Source: Candidatus Bathyarchaeota archaeon BA1 (GTDB lineage: Archaea > Thermoproteota > Bathyarchaeia > Bathyarchaeales > Bathyarchaeaceae). Taken from it: a DNA stretch of 24,384 bases. The stretch lies in contig LIHJ01000038.1 in NCBI GenBank assembly GCA_001399805.1, positions 1-24,384 of the forward strand, read 5' to 3'. A program made the position numbers and the translations under genes. Below the pieces are notes generated by a model that was not told where the DNA came from, did not search any database, and worked only from the letters and a program-made list of their open reading frames with translations. Positions 15,188 through 23,461 of this stretch are shown one piece after another (within the stretch, counting starts at the first letter, position 1; every line of letters begins with the position of its first letter).

Positions 15188-16187
15188 ATTCTTGCTTACC
15201 AAAAAGTGTTCTAAAGATGCATGGCACGATGAAAGTTCCCAAAAAGCCTATTAAAGCAAATCTGATGATACGCAACCAAACCTCTCCACGCAATACCCAT
15301 CCGAGAAACATCTGCATCAAGAAAACCAGAAACAGGCCAATTGCTACCTTGGCTAGTTGCCTTGTAAAAACAACCCGAACGGGAAAACGGACGTAGCGAC
15401 GTTCTAGCGAATATCCTATAACAACACCAAGGGACGTGCCTGTGACCATGGTAACAGTAGAAATCGAAGGTTTAGGTGTTAAGGGCGGTTCTGGATAGAT
15501 GATGAAGAAAAGAACTGGAATAACCGTGCCAAGAGCCAGTCGCCAAAACATCGATAATGCAACTTGCTTTTTATCCCAAAGTCGATAGATGATGAACCCA
15601 AACCACACTAAGGCGATGCCCATAGCAACCCCGCCAAGTATGTCTGACGGCCAGTGCGCCCCTCGATAAATTCTCGAAAGCCCCAGCAGAGGAATAGCGA
15701 TCAAAGTGATAGTAATCAAAGGTTTTCTTCTGTAAAGTCCAGCGAGATATGCAAATAGAACAGTTGAATTCATCACGTCGCCACTTGGAAAGGCGAAGCT
15801 GCCATCAGGGGGCTCAGCAAGAAAATAAACTTGGTCAGCCGCGGGACGAGGAATGCGGAAGATATCTTTTGCAGCGGTATGAAGGTAGCCTGAGGCGAGA
15901 AGGACCAGTAAAAATCTCAGTCCGAGCGTTGGATTAACGCACCAGTAGAGAATAACCGCCACGATGGTGATGAAGTCGTCTTTACCTAGGTAACCAATAA
16001 AACTAAAGAGGCCATCAAGTGGAGGAGAGCGAAAAGATTGTAGCCAGAAAATGAAATCGAGCTCCCGATCAACCTGCGTTGGCGGCCGAATTTTTACGTA
16101 TATCGTAGTCATAATGATTATTGTTATTAAAAGGGTCGTGATAATTATGGCTACGTATTCCTTTTTCAATGTTGTCAATTTTTTCAA
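15186..16187 (-). CDS. PAP2-family membrane phosphatase with altered PSGH motif
   Basis: A 333-residue membrane protein of the PAP2 (phosphatidate phosphatase / undecaprenyl- or dolichyl-diphosphate phosphatase) superfamily. The three motifs are visible: KDIFRIPRP (K-x6-R-P), PSGDV where the family has PSGH, and SRIYRGAHWPSDILGG (SR-x5-H-x3-D). The His of motif 2 is Asp, while the nucleophilic His of motif 3 is kept. It has an N-terminal anchor helix (YVAIIITTLLITIIIMTTIY), several further helices and an extra C-terminal pair (KVAIGLFLVFLMQMFLGWVL and later). The start TTG 16187 has GGGG about six bases upstream. Remnants of its 3' end lie at 9046 and 11784. A role in lipid-carrier recycling or phospholipid turnover is inferred from the family. 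Confidence 0.8.
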   Translation of the reverse strand: MKKLTTLKKEYVAIIITTLLITIIIMTTIYVKIRPPTQVDRELDFIFWLQSFRSPPLDGLFSFIGYLGKDDFITIVAVILYWCVNPTLGLRFLLVLLASGYLHTAAKDIFRIPRPAADQVYFLAEPPDGSFAFPSGDVMNSTVLFAYLAGLYRRKPLITITLIAIPLLGLSRIYRGAHWPSDILGGVAMGIALVWFGFIIYRLWDKKQVALSMFWRLALGTVIPVLFFIIYPEPPLTPKPSISTVTMVTGTSLGVVIGYSLERRYVRFPVRVVFTRQLAKVAIGLFLVFLMQMFLGWVLRGEVWLRIIRFALIGFLGTFIVPCIFRTLFGKQE

Positions 16188-16285
16188 TTTTTACCCCTTT
16201 TGTCTTATAACATTTTTGAAATAATCCATTTAAAGGCATGTTTCCTCATATTGATAAGGCGCGGTTTCTGAGCTCTTTACCTTCC

Positions 16286-18874
16286 TTACTCACCTATTTT
16301 AGCCTTAAGGGTAACGATTTTGTAGGGTTTAATATCAATTTTAAAGCCATTTTCTGGCTCTACCTTTGCTAGAGATTTTTCATCTAGGGTTGAAATCCAG
16401 AGGTCTTCTACTGCTTGAAAGAATTTTATGCGACCTGAAATTTCCTCATCGCTAATGTTATAAAACCTCACCACTAGGGCATCTTCATCTTGGGATTTCT
16501 TCACTGCAGTCAGGACCAGTTTGTCCGGGTAAATCTCAAGAAAATGTCTCTCCGGGGGCAGATTGCCTTCATGCACTCCCGTTTCAAACGCTATTAATGG
16601 CATGTTGAAGTTGTAGGCCTCTTTATATGCTCTGCTTTCAAGCCAGTCTCCATCATGTGGAATTATGGAATATTCGAACCGATTTGTGCCTAGACACTGC
16701 GCCCCGGGAGTTGGGATTATTGGGCCTATCTTTTCGTCTCTCGAAAGCCAGCCGACGCATCTTAAAAGTGTTAATAAGATCTGAAGGCAACCTTGTTTCC
16801 TCACCTCATATTCAGGCAACCCCTTGTTTGCTACCATCAAGCCTGTTGCCCCATTATTTATATCGACAAAGAAACGTTGTGGGTGAGTAGTTGGAGGATG
16901 GTCAATCCAGTTTTCTCCCTTTGGAGGAATTATTGGTCTTTTTGTAACGTGAAATTGATCATGGGCAAAGGATTTGGTTGCACCGTCTTCAATTCTTAAG
17001 TTTGTTGGGAAGATCGCGCGAAGTTTATGATCTTTAGCTTGATTATTGATTTCACCACTAATGTCGATGCGTGGGATTTTGAGGTAAGTAGAAATATTCA
17101 TGGCAATAGGGCAAGGGACATAGTCGCTTCCTCTGTCACCTTTTTCATTAAGCTCTCTAGGTATGAGCATGTCTAGCTTAACCTTGAGAGTTGCCTTTAC
17201 TGGGCCTCTTTCGATAACTTCAATCGAGGCCTTTACGCCTTTACTAATAACGGTAGGTGGGGTGGGAAATGAATAATACTCATCTCCGGCATCGCCTTCG
17301 TCTTCAAGCTCGTTCAGATTTTTATAAACTCTGCCACTTCTTTTATCAACGGCACTCATGGAACCGCCGTTTTCAGGGTCAATACTAACTTTGAGGATTT
17401 CATTTTCAAGCTCGTTTTCACCGCACCTCAAGTGAAAGCTAAATTCAGGAGGTTTCTCAGATTCAACAATAGCGAAAGTTTTGTAGCCGCATGGCGGGAC
17501 ATCTTCCGCCATAAAAACTAAGCTGATTTTACTTGAGTCAGCGCTAATTATCTGATACGGCATGCTTTGTCCATCTGGAGCTTTAATCTCGAAATATCTT
17601 GTTGTGGGTTTTGATATTCTAGCTTTAACCACCTCAGACCTTGACCAATTCAAAGGATTAAAAACGAGGACCGCTGCTTTAGCCTCTTTACATGTGGTCT
17701 TGACCCCTTTTGAGATGAAGTTCAGGCTATCCTCAATGATGGCTTCAGCTATCTGCTTCACCCACAGAAATCGCAAAACGTTTTCCCTGTGGATTTCATC
17801 TATGCATGTGCAACATATGGTGTCATGGGCCTGGTTTTGTATGAGATATTTCCAAGCCTTCAATAGCAAGCCTGAAGGATATCTGTATCCAAGCATCCAA
17901 GCGTAGGTGGCAAGCGGCTCTGCGTAATATTGAAGTATTGTCTGGGCTAGGATGTTCTCACGCTTTAGATAGAGCCTACTTGAAAGCACCCCGGCTAGAA
18001 TGGCGTGATATCTTGCTCCTCTCAGCTCTCCCTGATAAAGGCCCAGCTTCACGTTCGCCCTTTTTATACTTTCAACATAATCCACCAAGCTACCGTGCAT
18101 GAGGACTTCTCGACCTAAAAGCTTGTTCACCCTCTCGATGATGACGGGAATCTCCTGTTGAATTGAGCGATGATCGCAGCCGTTCATCAATAGTATGTAA
18201 TTCGTCGACGCCTTTGGCAATAGCTCTGACTTAAGCCATTCTAACATCGGCAGAGCCTCCTTTGGGTCTTCGCGAATTTTTTCCCTCGACTTCCCCAATA
18301 AATGAGCCATTTCAAGGTCAGCGTTACAATAGCCCTTTAGAAGGTGAACCGCAAGAACCTCGGACCCATCTGGAGCGCGCCATATAAACTCGGTCTTAAG
18401 CTTTTCTCCCTCGTCGCCCATCCCCCTTGTAAAAATGAAAGAGTCGATGTCAAAGCCCCTCAAGAGTTGCGGCAGTTGGGCGATGTGTCCAAAAGAGTCT
18501 GGAACATAGCCGACGGGCATCGCTCCTCCGTGCTCTTTTGCCATTCTTAGCCCGATGATCAGATTCCTGATTAACGCTTCATCACCCTCCAAAAACTCAT
18601 CCATCTGAATGTACCAGGGCCCAACAAAAAGTCGCCCCTCCTTCACAAGGCGTTCGATCTCCTTTCTTCGCTCGGGTTTTATCTCGAGGTAGTCCTCAAG
18701 AATTGCCGTTTGACCATCAAGGGTAAAACTTCTAAATTTTTCGTCTTTATCAAGCACCTCAAGAATCTCATCCATTATGTGCAACAACCTTGCCCTGAAT
18801 CTTTGATATGGCAAATACCACTCCCGGTCCCAGTGGGTGTGAGAAACGATTATAGCCTGATAATCTTCGCTCAT
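16286..18874 (-). CDS. GH38 alpha-mannosidase
   Basis: A glycoside hydrolase of family 38 that removes alpha-mannose from glycans or oligosaccharides; 862 residues, normal for prokaryotic members. The zinc-site motif HTHWDREW is at 12-19 (His14 and Asp16 as ligands), the nucleophile region GYVPDSFGH at 122-130 (Asp126), and a later zinc ligand in the QAHDT segment. The C-terminal half is the all-beta region of the family. It has no signal peptide, so it acts in the cytoplasm on imported sugars. The start ATG 18874 has GAGGTTGAGG directly upstream. It lies 119 bases behind the isomerase-like gene on the same strand and probably shares a catabolic unit with it. Confidence 0.93.
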   Translation of the reverse strand: MSEDYQAIIVSHTHWDREWYLPYQRFRARLLHIMDEILEVLDKDEKFRSFTLDGQTAILEDYLEIKPERRKEIERLVKEGRLFVGPWYIQMDEFLEGDEALIRNLIIGLRMAKEHGGAMPVGYVPDSFGHIAQLPQLLRGFDIDSFIFTRGMGDEGEKLKTEFIWRAPDGSEVLAVHLLKGYCNADLEMAHLLGKSREKIREDPKEALPMLEWLKSELLPKASTNYILLMNGCDHRSIQQEIPVIIERVNKLLGREVLMHGSLVDYVESIKRANVKLGLYQGELRGARYHAILAGVLSSRLYLKRENILAQTILQYYAEPLATYAWMLGYRYPSGLLLKAWKYLIQNQAHDTICCTCIDEIHRENVLRFLWVKQIAEAIIEDSLNFISKGVKTTCKEAKAAVLVFNPLNWSRSEVVKARISKPTTRYFEIKAPDGQSMPYQIISADSSKISLVFMAEDVPPCGYKTFAIVESEKPPEFSFHLRCGENELENEILKVSIDPENGGSMSAVDKRSGRVYKNLNELEDEGDAGDEYYSFPTPPTVISKGVKASIEVIERGPVKATLKVKLDMLIPRELNEKGDRGSDYVPCPIAMNISTYLKIPRIDISGEINNQAKDHKLRAIFPTNLRIEDGATKSFAHDQFHVTKRPIIPPKGENWIDHPPTTHPQRFFVDINNGATGLMVANKGLPEYEVRKQGCLQILLTLLRCVGWLSRDEKIGPIIPTPGAQCLGTNRFEYSIIPHDGDWLESRAYKEAYNFNMPLIAFETGVHEGNLPPERHFLEIYPDKLVLTAVKKSQDEDALVVRFYNISDEEISGRIKFFQAVEDLWISTLDEKSLAKVEPENGFKIDIKPYKIVTLKAKIGE

Positions 18875-18993
18875 TCCTCAACCTCTAGCTGAAGCGTTAA
18901 ATTTCATCATTACTGACAGTTCTTTAAGCCAAATGTCACCGAGCTATCGCCTGCATGTAAAGAATTTCCAGTAAGTTGCGTAAAGGAGTCTTA

Positions 18994-20508
18994 CTAAACA
19001 TGTTCTTCAACTACCTCTAGTCCGAGTAATCTAGCTGCAGCTTTGAACTCCTGTCTTAAATCTCCGAGGAATGATACCTTATGCCAACCAAATACATTTT
19101 GATCATGTTTCTCTAGTATCCCGGCGGCATTCGTCTCTACAAGCAACTTATCTCTACATGCCTTCTCATCTTCAACCAGACCTAGGCTTCTGCCATATCG
19201 GATACAGATCTTCCCGTGAAGTACACTTACCTTTACAGTTGTGACATCCTCCCCGGATGGGAACCTGACCACGGGTGATGCTCCCAGAAAATGCGCTTCA
19301 CCATGTTTCGTTATATAATATTCTAAAGGTGGTTTATCATATCCATGCAACTTAGTTGGCGACATACAGTGAAGGTATGTTGCACGGTTATGAGGCACAT
19401 CCAGACAGTAGTTACCCATCATTCCAGGTCTACCAACAACATACCTTCCTAGGAGCAGAGTTACTGCTGAGTCCACATCTGATTCGCAGGCAGCAGTTGT
19501 TCCTTCATCGTTCAACTTAGAGAATGCCATACATGGAAATGCGGGTATCTTACCTGACATTAAAACTGGACAGCATTCGATTCCCACAGCATCGCATCCG
19601 GTATCCTCAATTAGCTTCTTTAGCGCTAGGTAAAGTCTTGCCGCGTTTACTATTGTTTGGCGTGAAGCATTGACTCTCTCAGCGTTTCTTACCCATTCAT
19701 CGGCTATTCTCTCGGCTTCCTCAGGGCTGGCGTTCTCATAATACCTACAGAGATCACTAGGCTCACATCTAACCATCTCCAAACCAAAGATACGCCTCAA
19801 ATTCTCCTTATACTTATCCACATTCCTTCTCCATTGGACGGCCTGGTCCACGCCGTGAACATCAACTGAAACTTTATCGTCAGACAAAATTCCCGTTAAC
19901 CACTCCTTTGCTTCTTCACCGACTTTTTCAATATCGGTACCTAAGAGGTCGGTCAATAACCTCCTTCTATCTTCCTTATTCCTAACCACCTCAGCTTCAT
20001 CAAAGGTGAAAATCATGATCCTCTTTTCTCTCATTTCATGTAGTCTCTCCATGATTCCTATGGCCTTTTCGAAATCCTCGAGGTCTGAAGAGGACACCGG
20101 GAGAACGGAAAGTTTTCTTCCTCTAACTCTCTCATATATCCGGATAAATCCCCAGTCTCCTCCATACATATAGCTTGCCAAAACAGTGGGCTTTCCGACC
20201 TCTATAGACTCAACTCCGATGTTATCAATTAGCGGATTTGTCCCATAATTCCCAACTATACAGAGGAAAACACCGTCTGTATCTTTTATACCTCTCTTGA
20301 TCTCCCACAACTCTTTGGCATCGTATCTTGAAACAACTTTACTTCCTGTAAACTCTATGTGGGGAAACTTCTCCTTTAATCTTCTTATGATTGATCCACA
20401 CAGTTCTTCTTCATCATATCCAACATAGGGCCAACCAATTCCCCATTTGCCTTTCCCTAAAAATAATGTATAGATCTTCATTGAATAAGGCGTTTTACTT
20501 TGTTGCAT
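18994..20508 (-). CDS. L-fucose/L-arabinose isomerase-like protein
   Basis: A 504-residue cytoplasmic protein of the FucI/AraA-like fold. The C-terminal half carries the recognisable metal and substrate region: CPVLM, PAFPCMAFSKLNDEGTTAAC and ESDVDSAVTLLLG, in which Glu and Asp of DEG and ESD fit the manganese ligands, and then GMMGNYCLDVPHNRATYLHC. It should interconvert an aldose and a ketose, but members of this group have diverged in substrate and the exact sugar is open. Start: ATG 20508, or ATG 20481 (MKIYTLFLGKG), where family similarity begins; neither has a Shine-Dalgarno site. It is 44 bases behind the esterase gene, on the same strand as the mannosidase, which suggests one transcript. 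Confidence 0.78.
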   Translation of the reverse strand: MQQSKTPYSMKIYTLFLGKGKWGIGWPYVGYDEEELCGSIIRRLKEKFPHIEFTGSKVVSRYDAKELWEIKRGIKDTDGVFLCIVGNYGTNPLIDNIGVESIEVGKPTVLASYMYGGDWGFIRIYERVRGRKLSVLPVSSSDLEDFEKAIGIMERLHEMREKRIMIFTFDEAEVVRNKEDRRRLLTDLLGTDIEKVGEEAKEWLTGILSDDKVSVDVHGVDQAVQWRRNVDKYKENLRRIFGLEMVRCEPSDLCRYYENASPEEAERIADEWVRNAERVNASRQTIVNAARLYLALKKLIEDTGCDAVGIECCPVLMSGKIPAFPCMAFSKLNDEGTTAACESDVDSAVTLLLGRYVVGRPGMMGNYCLDVPHNRATYLHCMSPTKLHGYDKPPLEYYITKHGEAHFLGASPVVRFPSGEDVTTVKVSVLHGKICIRYGRSLGLVEDEKACRDKLLVETNAAGILEKHDQNVFGWHKVSFLGDLRQEFKAAARLLGLEVVEEHV

Positions 20509-20552
20509 ATTTAAGTTTTCTGGTTATTTTTTGATGCCCGTCCGACCATCCA

Positions 20553-21362
20553 TTAAAGGCTCAACGCCTTTTCGAACCAGTCGGCCGTGTGCCTTATCAC
20601 GGCCCATTGCCAGTCCCAACGATTGAATGTATGATCAGCACCATCAACGAAAAACTTCTGCTTAGGCTCTTTGGCTCCCTTATATAATTTTTCTGCCTGC
20701 CAAATTGGGATGTACGGGTCTTTAGTGCCATGTATTATTAACAAGGGTCTTGGAGAAATTTTTACAACACTTTCTAAAATGTTATGTTTTGGTGCATCGA
20801 TCAAAAACTCGCGGCCGATGCGGTCCCCTGAAGGCAAATCGATGTAGCTTTTAGCCACCAACTTTTCGATCTCGATTTCTCCAAAAACGATTTTTGCGGC
20901 GTTTTGTAGCGCTCTGAACTCGGCGGGCGTGCTCCAAGTGCACAAAGCCCTTATCCTTTCATCCCGAGCAGCTGTTAAAATTGCCACCACGCCGCCCAAG
21001 CTGAGACCAGTAACCCCTATCTTATCCTTTAGGACCTCCTCCCTTTCATAAAGCCAACTGAGGGCCGCTTCTAAATCACTTATCTCCCTTGAAATTGTCA
21101 TCGATTGAAACGATCCCTCGCTCTCACCTGAGCCGCGAAAATCAAAGCGCAGGGCTGCAAAACCCCTCTTACATGATTCCCTTGCGGCATACACAAAGAG
21201 TCTATGCGCCTCAATTCTATTTCCAGTGAAGCCATGGCAGAAGATTATGGTCGGCGCTGGTATGCACTCTGGTATATGAAATACTCCAACCAGCTTTTCT
21301 CCTTCATTCATAAAAAATACATATTCCTCTTTCACTTTATCGACCTCAATTTTACTGATCAT
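20553..21362 (-). CDS. Alpha/beta hydrolase resembling cinnamoyl/feruloyl esterases
   Basis: A 269-residue cytoplasmic serine hydrolase. The catalytic triad is visible: Ser121 in G-L-S-L-G-G, Asp215 in HGTKDPYIP and His244 in DGADHTFNR. The oxyanion segment CHGFTGN (42-48) and the block LRFDFRGSGESEGSF (71-85) followed by MTISREISDLEAAL resemble the cinnamoyl/feruloyl esterase branch (for example Lactobacillus LJ0536: HGFTAN, RFDFNGHGDSDGKF, recalled, not searched). The enzyme would split an ester, possibly between a phenolic acid and a sugar. A TATA-like GTATAAAAAT (plus positions 21411-21420) precedes it. The gene is first in a minus-strand series with the isomerase and mannosidase and is divergent from the methyltransferase at 21547. 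A general carboxylesterase is the alternative. Confidence 0.82.
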   Translation of the reverse strand: MISKIEVDKVKEEYVFFMNEGEKLVGVFHIPECIPAPTIIFCHGFTGNRIEAHRLFVYAARESCKRGFAALRFDFRGSGESEGSFQSMTISREISDLEAALSWLYEREEVLKDKIGVTGLSLGGVVAILTAARDERIRALCTWSTPAEFRALQNAAKIVFGEIEIEKLVAKSYIDLPSGDRIGREFLIDAPKHNILESVVKISPRPLLIIHGTKDPYIPIWQAEKLYKGAKEPKQKFFVDGADHTFNRWDWQWAVIRHTADWFEKALSL

Positions 21363-21410
21363 TTAATACATTAACGCCTTGCATATTGATATGATTTTAG
21401 TGTTTAAGTA

Positions 21411-21420
21411 ATTTTTATAC
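21411..21420 (-). promoter_or_regulatory. TATA-like box of the minus-strand sugar gene cluster
   Basis: On the minus strand GTATAAAAAT lies about 50 bases ahead of the esterase ATG, placing transcription start near 21388. It sits in the 184-base divergent gap shared with the methyltransferase promoter. Confidence 0.45.
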
Positions 21421-21515
21421 TTCAGAAAAACTCGTTAATAGTGCACATTTTATGCCCCATCCTGGCATGTTCCAAGCGGATCTTAGTGGTAAATATTAAA
21501 AACTTATTAGCTCAA

Positions 21516-21522
21516 TTTAAAT
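21516..21522 (+). promoter_or_regulatory. TATA-like box, leaderless arrangement
   Basis: TTTAAAT is centred 28 bases ahead of ATG 21547. No Shine-Dalgarno site precedes that ATG, so the transcript probably begins at or very near the start codon. This supports ATG 21547 over GTG 21538. Confidence 0.4.
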
Positions 21523-21546
21523 GTTAAACGATGGCATGTGATTCAT

Positions 21547-22617
21547 ATGAAGCCTAGGGAGCGCATATTCAAAGCATTAGAGCGGGAGGAGCCAGATCGT
21601 ATCCCAATCTTCGATTGGGATTTCCTTCGTTTGGATATGAGGGGAATCATCAAGGACTTGATTGGAACCATTGAAAGTCCAAGCGTTGATCCGATAAGAG
21701 CCTGCGGTTTGGTAGGTCTAGATGCTACTATCGTGAAACCAAGCATTTCTGAACAGAAAATAAGAAAGAATGTCTGGATGGACGAGTGGGGGGTTAAACA
21801 CAGAATAATAACCGACGCGACTGGTCAGAAAAGATCCTTCGCCGTTGAACCTGCAATAAAAACAAAGGAAGACATGGAAAGTTATGAAATGCCAGATCCT
21901 TGCGCGGAAGAAAGAATGAAACCCGTCAGGGAAGTAATGAAAATTCCTTGGGAGAAACCCTATATTTTCGGGCACCCGCAACCAGATGGTCCGGCATTTG
22001 TTTTGCACCTTAGGGGTTACGAAAAAGGACTTACAGATCCCTATATGCATCCAACTCTTTTCAAAGGATTAATACATAAAGTGACCGAGTTTAGCATAGA
22101 AGTATGCAAGATGATGATAGAGGAGGGCATAGAGGTCTTTATATTTGGTGATGACATAGCCTACAAAGATGGGCCCTTCTGGTCTCCGAAAATACTTAGA
22201 GAGTTCTTCTTCCCTGAATATAAACGAATAGTGAGAGAGCTGAAAAGATATGGTGCACAATTTGTAATAAAGCATACCGATGGAGACATCAGCCTAATGA
22301 TAGATGACATAATTGACGCTGGTTTTGACGTCCTTCACCCGATAGAGCCGCCTTACATGAGTCTTAAGGAGGTAAAAGAGAAATATGGCGATAGAATAGC
22401 TGTGATGGGAAACGTGGATTGTGCCCACATCTTACCTTTTGGATCTCTACTCGACGTTGAAAGGGATGTTATAAGATGCATTCGAGAAGCAGCGGAGGGC
22501 GGGGGCTATATCTTATCATCAAGCAACTCTATTCATTCGGGAGTGAAGACAGCCAATTTTATCTGGATGGTTCAATCCGCTAAGAAATATGGAAAATATC
22601 CCATAAGTGGTGTATGA
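21547..22617 (+). CDS. UroD-family methyltransferase, divergent type (candidate O-demethylase)
   Basis: A 356-residue TIM-barrel protein of the uroporphyrinogen-decarboxylase superfamily, paired with a corrinoid protein by an ATGA overlap (22614-22617). It is a different subgroup from copies 1 and 2. The N-terminus MKPRERIFKALEREEPDRIP is typical; instead of H-x-C it has KHTDGD (H246-T-D248, numbered from GTG 21538), and near the C-terminus SSSNSIHSGV (327-336) instead of GPGC. The metal site, if present, must use other ligands. Such proteins commonly take methyl groups from methoxylated substrates, so it is a candidate methyltransferase I. The start is ATG 21547 (see promoter); GTG 21538 would add three residues. 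mtrH lies convergent 845 bases downstream. Confidence 0.82.
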   Translation: MKPRERIFKALEREEPDRIPIFDWDFLRLDMRGIIKDLIGTIESPSVDPIRACGLVGLDATIVKPSISEQKIRKNVWMDEWGVKHRIITDATGQKRSFAVEPAIKTKEDMESYEMPDPCAEERMKPVREVMKIPWEKPYIFGHPQPDGPAFVLHLRGYEKGLTDPYMHPTLFKGLIHKVTEFSIEVCKMMIEEGIEVFIFGDDIAYKDGPFWSPKILREFFFPEYKRIVRELKRYGAQFVIKHTDGDISLMIDDIIDAGFDVLHPIEPPYMSLKEVKEKYGDRIAVMGNVDCAHILPFGSLLDVERDVIRCIREAAEGGGYILSSSNSIHSGVKTANFIWMVQSAKKYGKYPISGV

Positions 22618-23270
22618 AAGTGTCAAGAAAAGAGGTAACGGATAGGTTGGCCAGAGCCATCGCAGACTTAAGGATGGAAGAGGCAAATAAGTCATTAAAT
22701 GATGCCATAGAGACGGGCGTCCCTGTCTCTGATATAATACAAAATGGCTTAGTTAGGGGGATGGAAATCGTTGGGGAGAGGTATGAGAGAAAGGAATATT
22801 TTCTCTCTGAGCTAGTGTTATCGGCAATGATAGTGAAATCATCCATAAGAACCCTCAAGCCACATCTTCCTAAAGAGGGGAGAGAAATATCGGGTAAGGT
22901 TGTTGTAGGGACGATTAAAGGCCAGATCCATGATATAGGTAAAGACTTGGTTGCAACTTTACTGGAGACCTCCGGCTTTGAGGTCTACGATTTAGGTTCC
23001 GATGTCCCCCCTGAAAAATTCGTTGAAAAAGCAAAAGAAGTGAATGCGGATATAATAGCGATCTCTGCCCTCCTTACAATGACGCTCACTAATATTGAAA
23101 AGGTTATCCAGATGCTCGAGAAAGAGGGGCTTAGGGACAAAATTAGTGTGATGGTGGGTGGAAGGGCCGTTACAAAGGAATTTGCCGATAAGATAGGGGT
23201 TGCCTACGGAGAAACAGCTTTTGATGCTGCAAAGATAGCAAAAATGCTAACCAAGAAAAAGTGGCAATAA
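22614..23270 (+). CDS. Corrinoid (B12-binding) methyl-carrier protein, copy 3
   Basis: A 218-residue MtaC/MtbC-like protein, full length. Residues about 5-90 are the helical cap (KEVTDRLARAIADLRMEEAN), 93-215 the B12 domain. The lower-ligand motif reads Q104-I-H106-D-I-G109 (GTIKGQIHDIGKDLV): the cobalt-binding His is present but the usual Asp is Gln. The pocket motifs S151-A-L-L and V-G-G183 are normal. It overlaps the methyltransferase gene by ATGA, so it is the cognate carrier. It should hand the methyl group to a second methyltransferase; mtrH, convergent and 190 bases away, is the obvious candidate. It is more similar to standard methanogen carriers than copies 1 and 2. Confidence 0.9.
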   Translation: MKVSRKEVTDRLARAIADLRMEEANKSLNDAIETGVPVSDIIQNGLVRGMEIVGERYERKEYFLSELVLSAMIVKSSIRTLKPHLPKEGREISGKVVVGTIKGQIHDIGKDLVATLLETSGFEVYDLGSDVPPEKFVEKAKEVNADIIAISALLTMTLTNIEKVIQMLEKEGLRDKISVMVGGRAVTKEFADKIGVAYGETAFDAAKIAKMLTKKKWQ

Positions 23271-23461
23271 ATAATATCGTTCATCCTTGGATGTGATCCC
23301 AAAATTTTCTCTTACAGATGATGCCGTTTTTTTATATATAAGCGTTATAAACGCGCAAGGCTTCCTCAAGTTTAATGGTACTCTATTGCTTTCCTTTCCA
23401 AAATCATGGAAACCACTAAACTTTAAGAAGATGTTAAGCGAGCACGCCTGGGGTATTTGCC
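23271..23461. other. Convergent intergenic region with T run and small inverted repeat
   Basis: Seven T (23327-23333) follow GATGATGCCG, a likely archaeal-type terminator for the plus-strand pair. GCGTT-ATA-AACGC (23342-23354) is a perfect short inverted repeat next to TTTATATATA, which might also be a promoter pointing right, though no gene follows on that strand. Confidence 0.35.
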
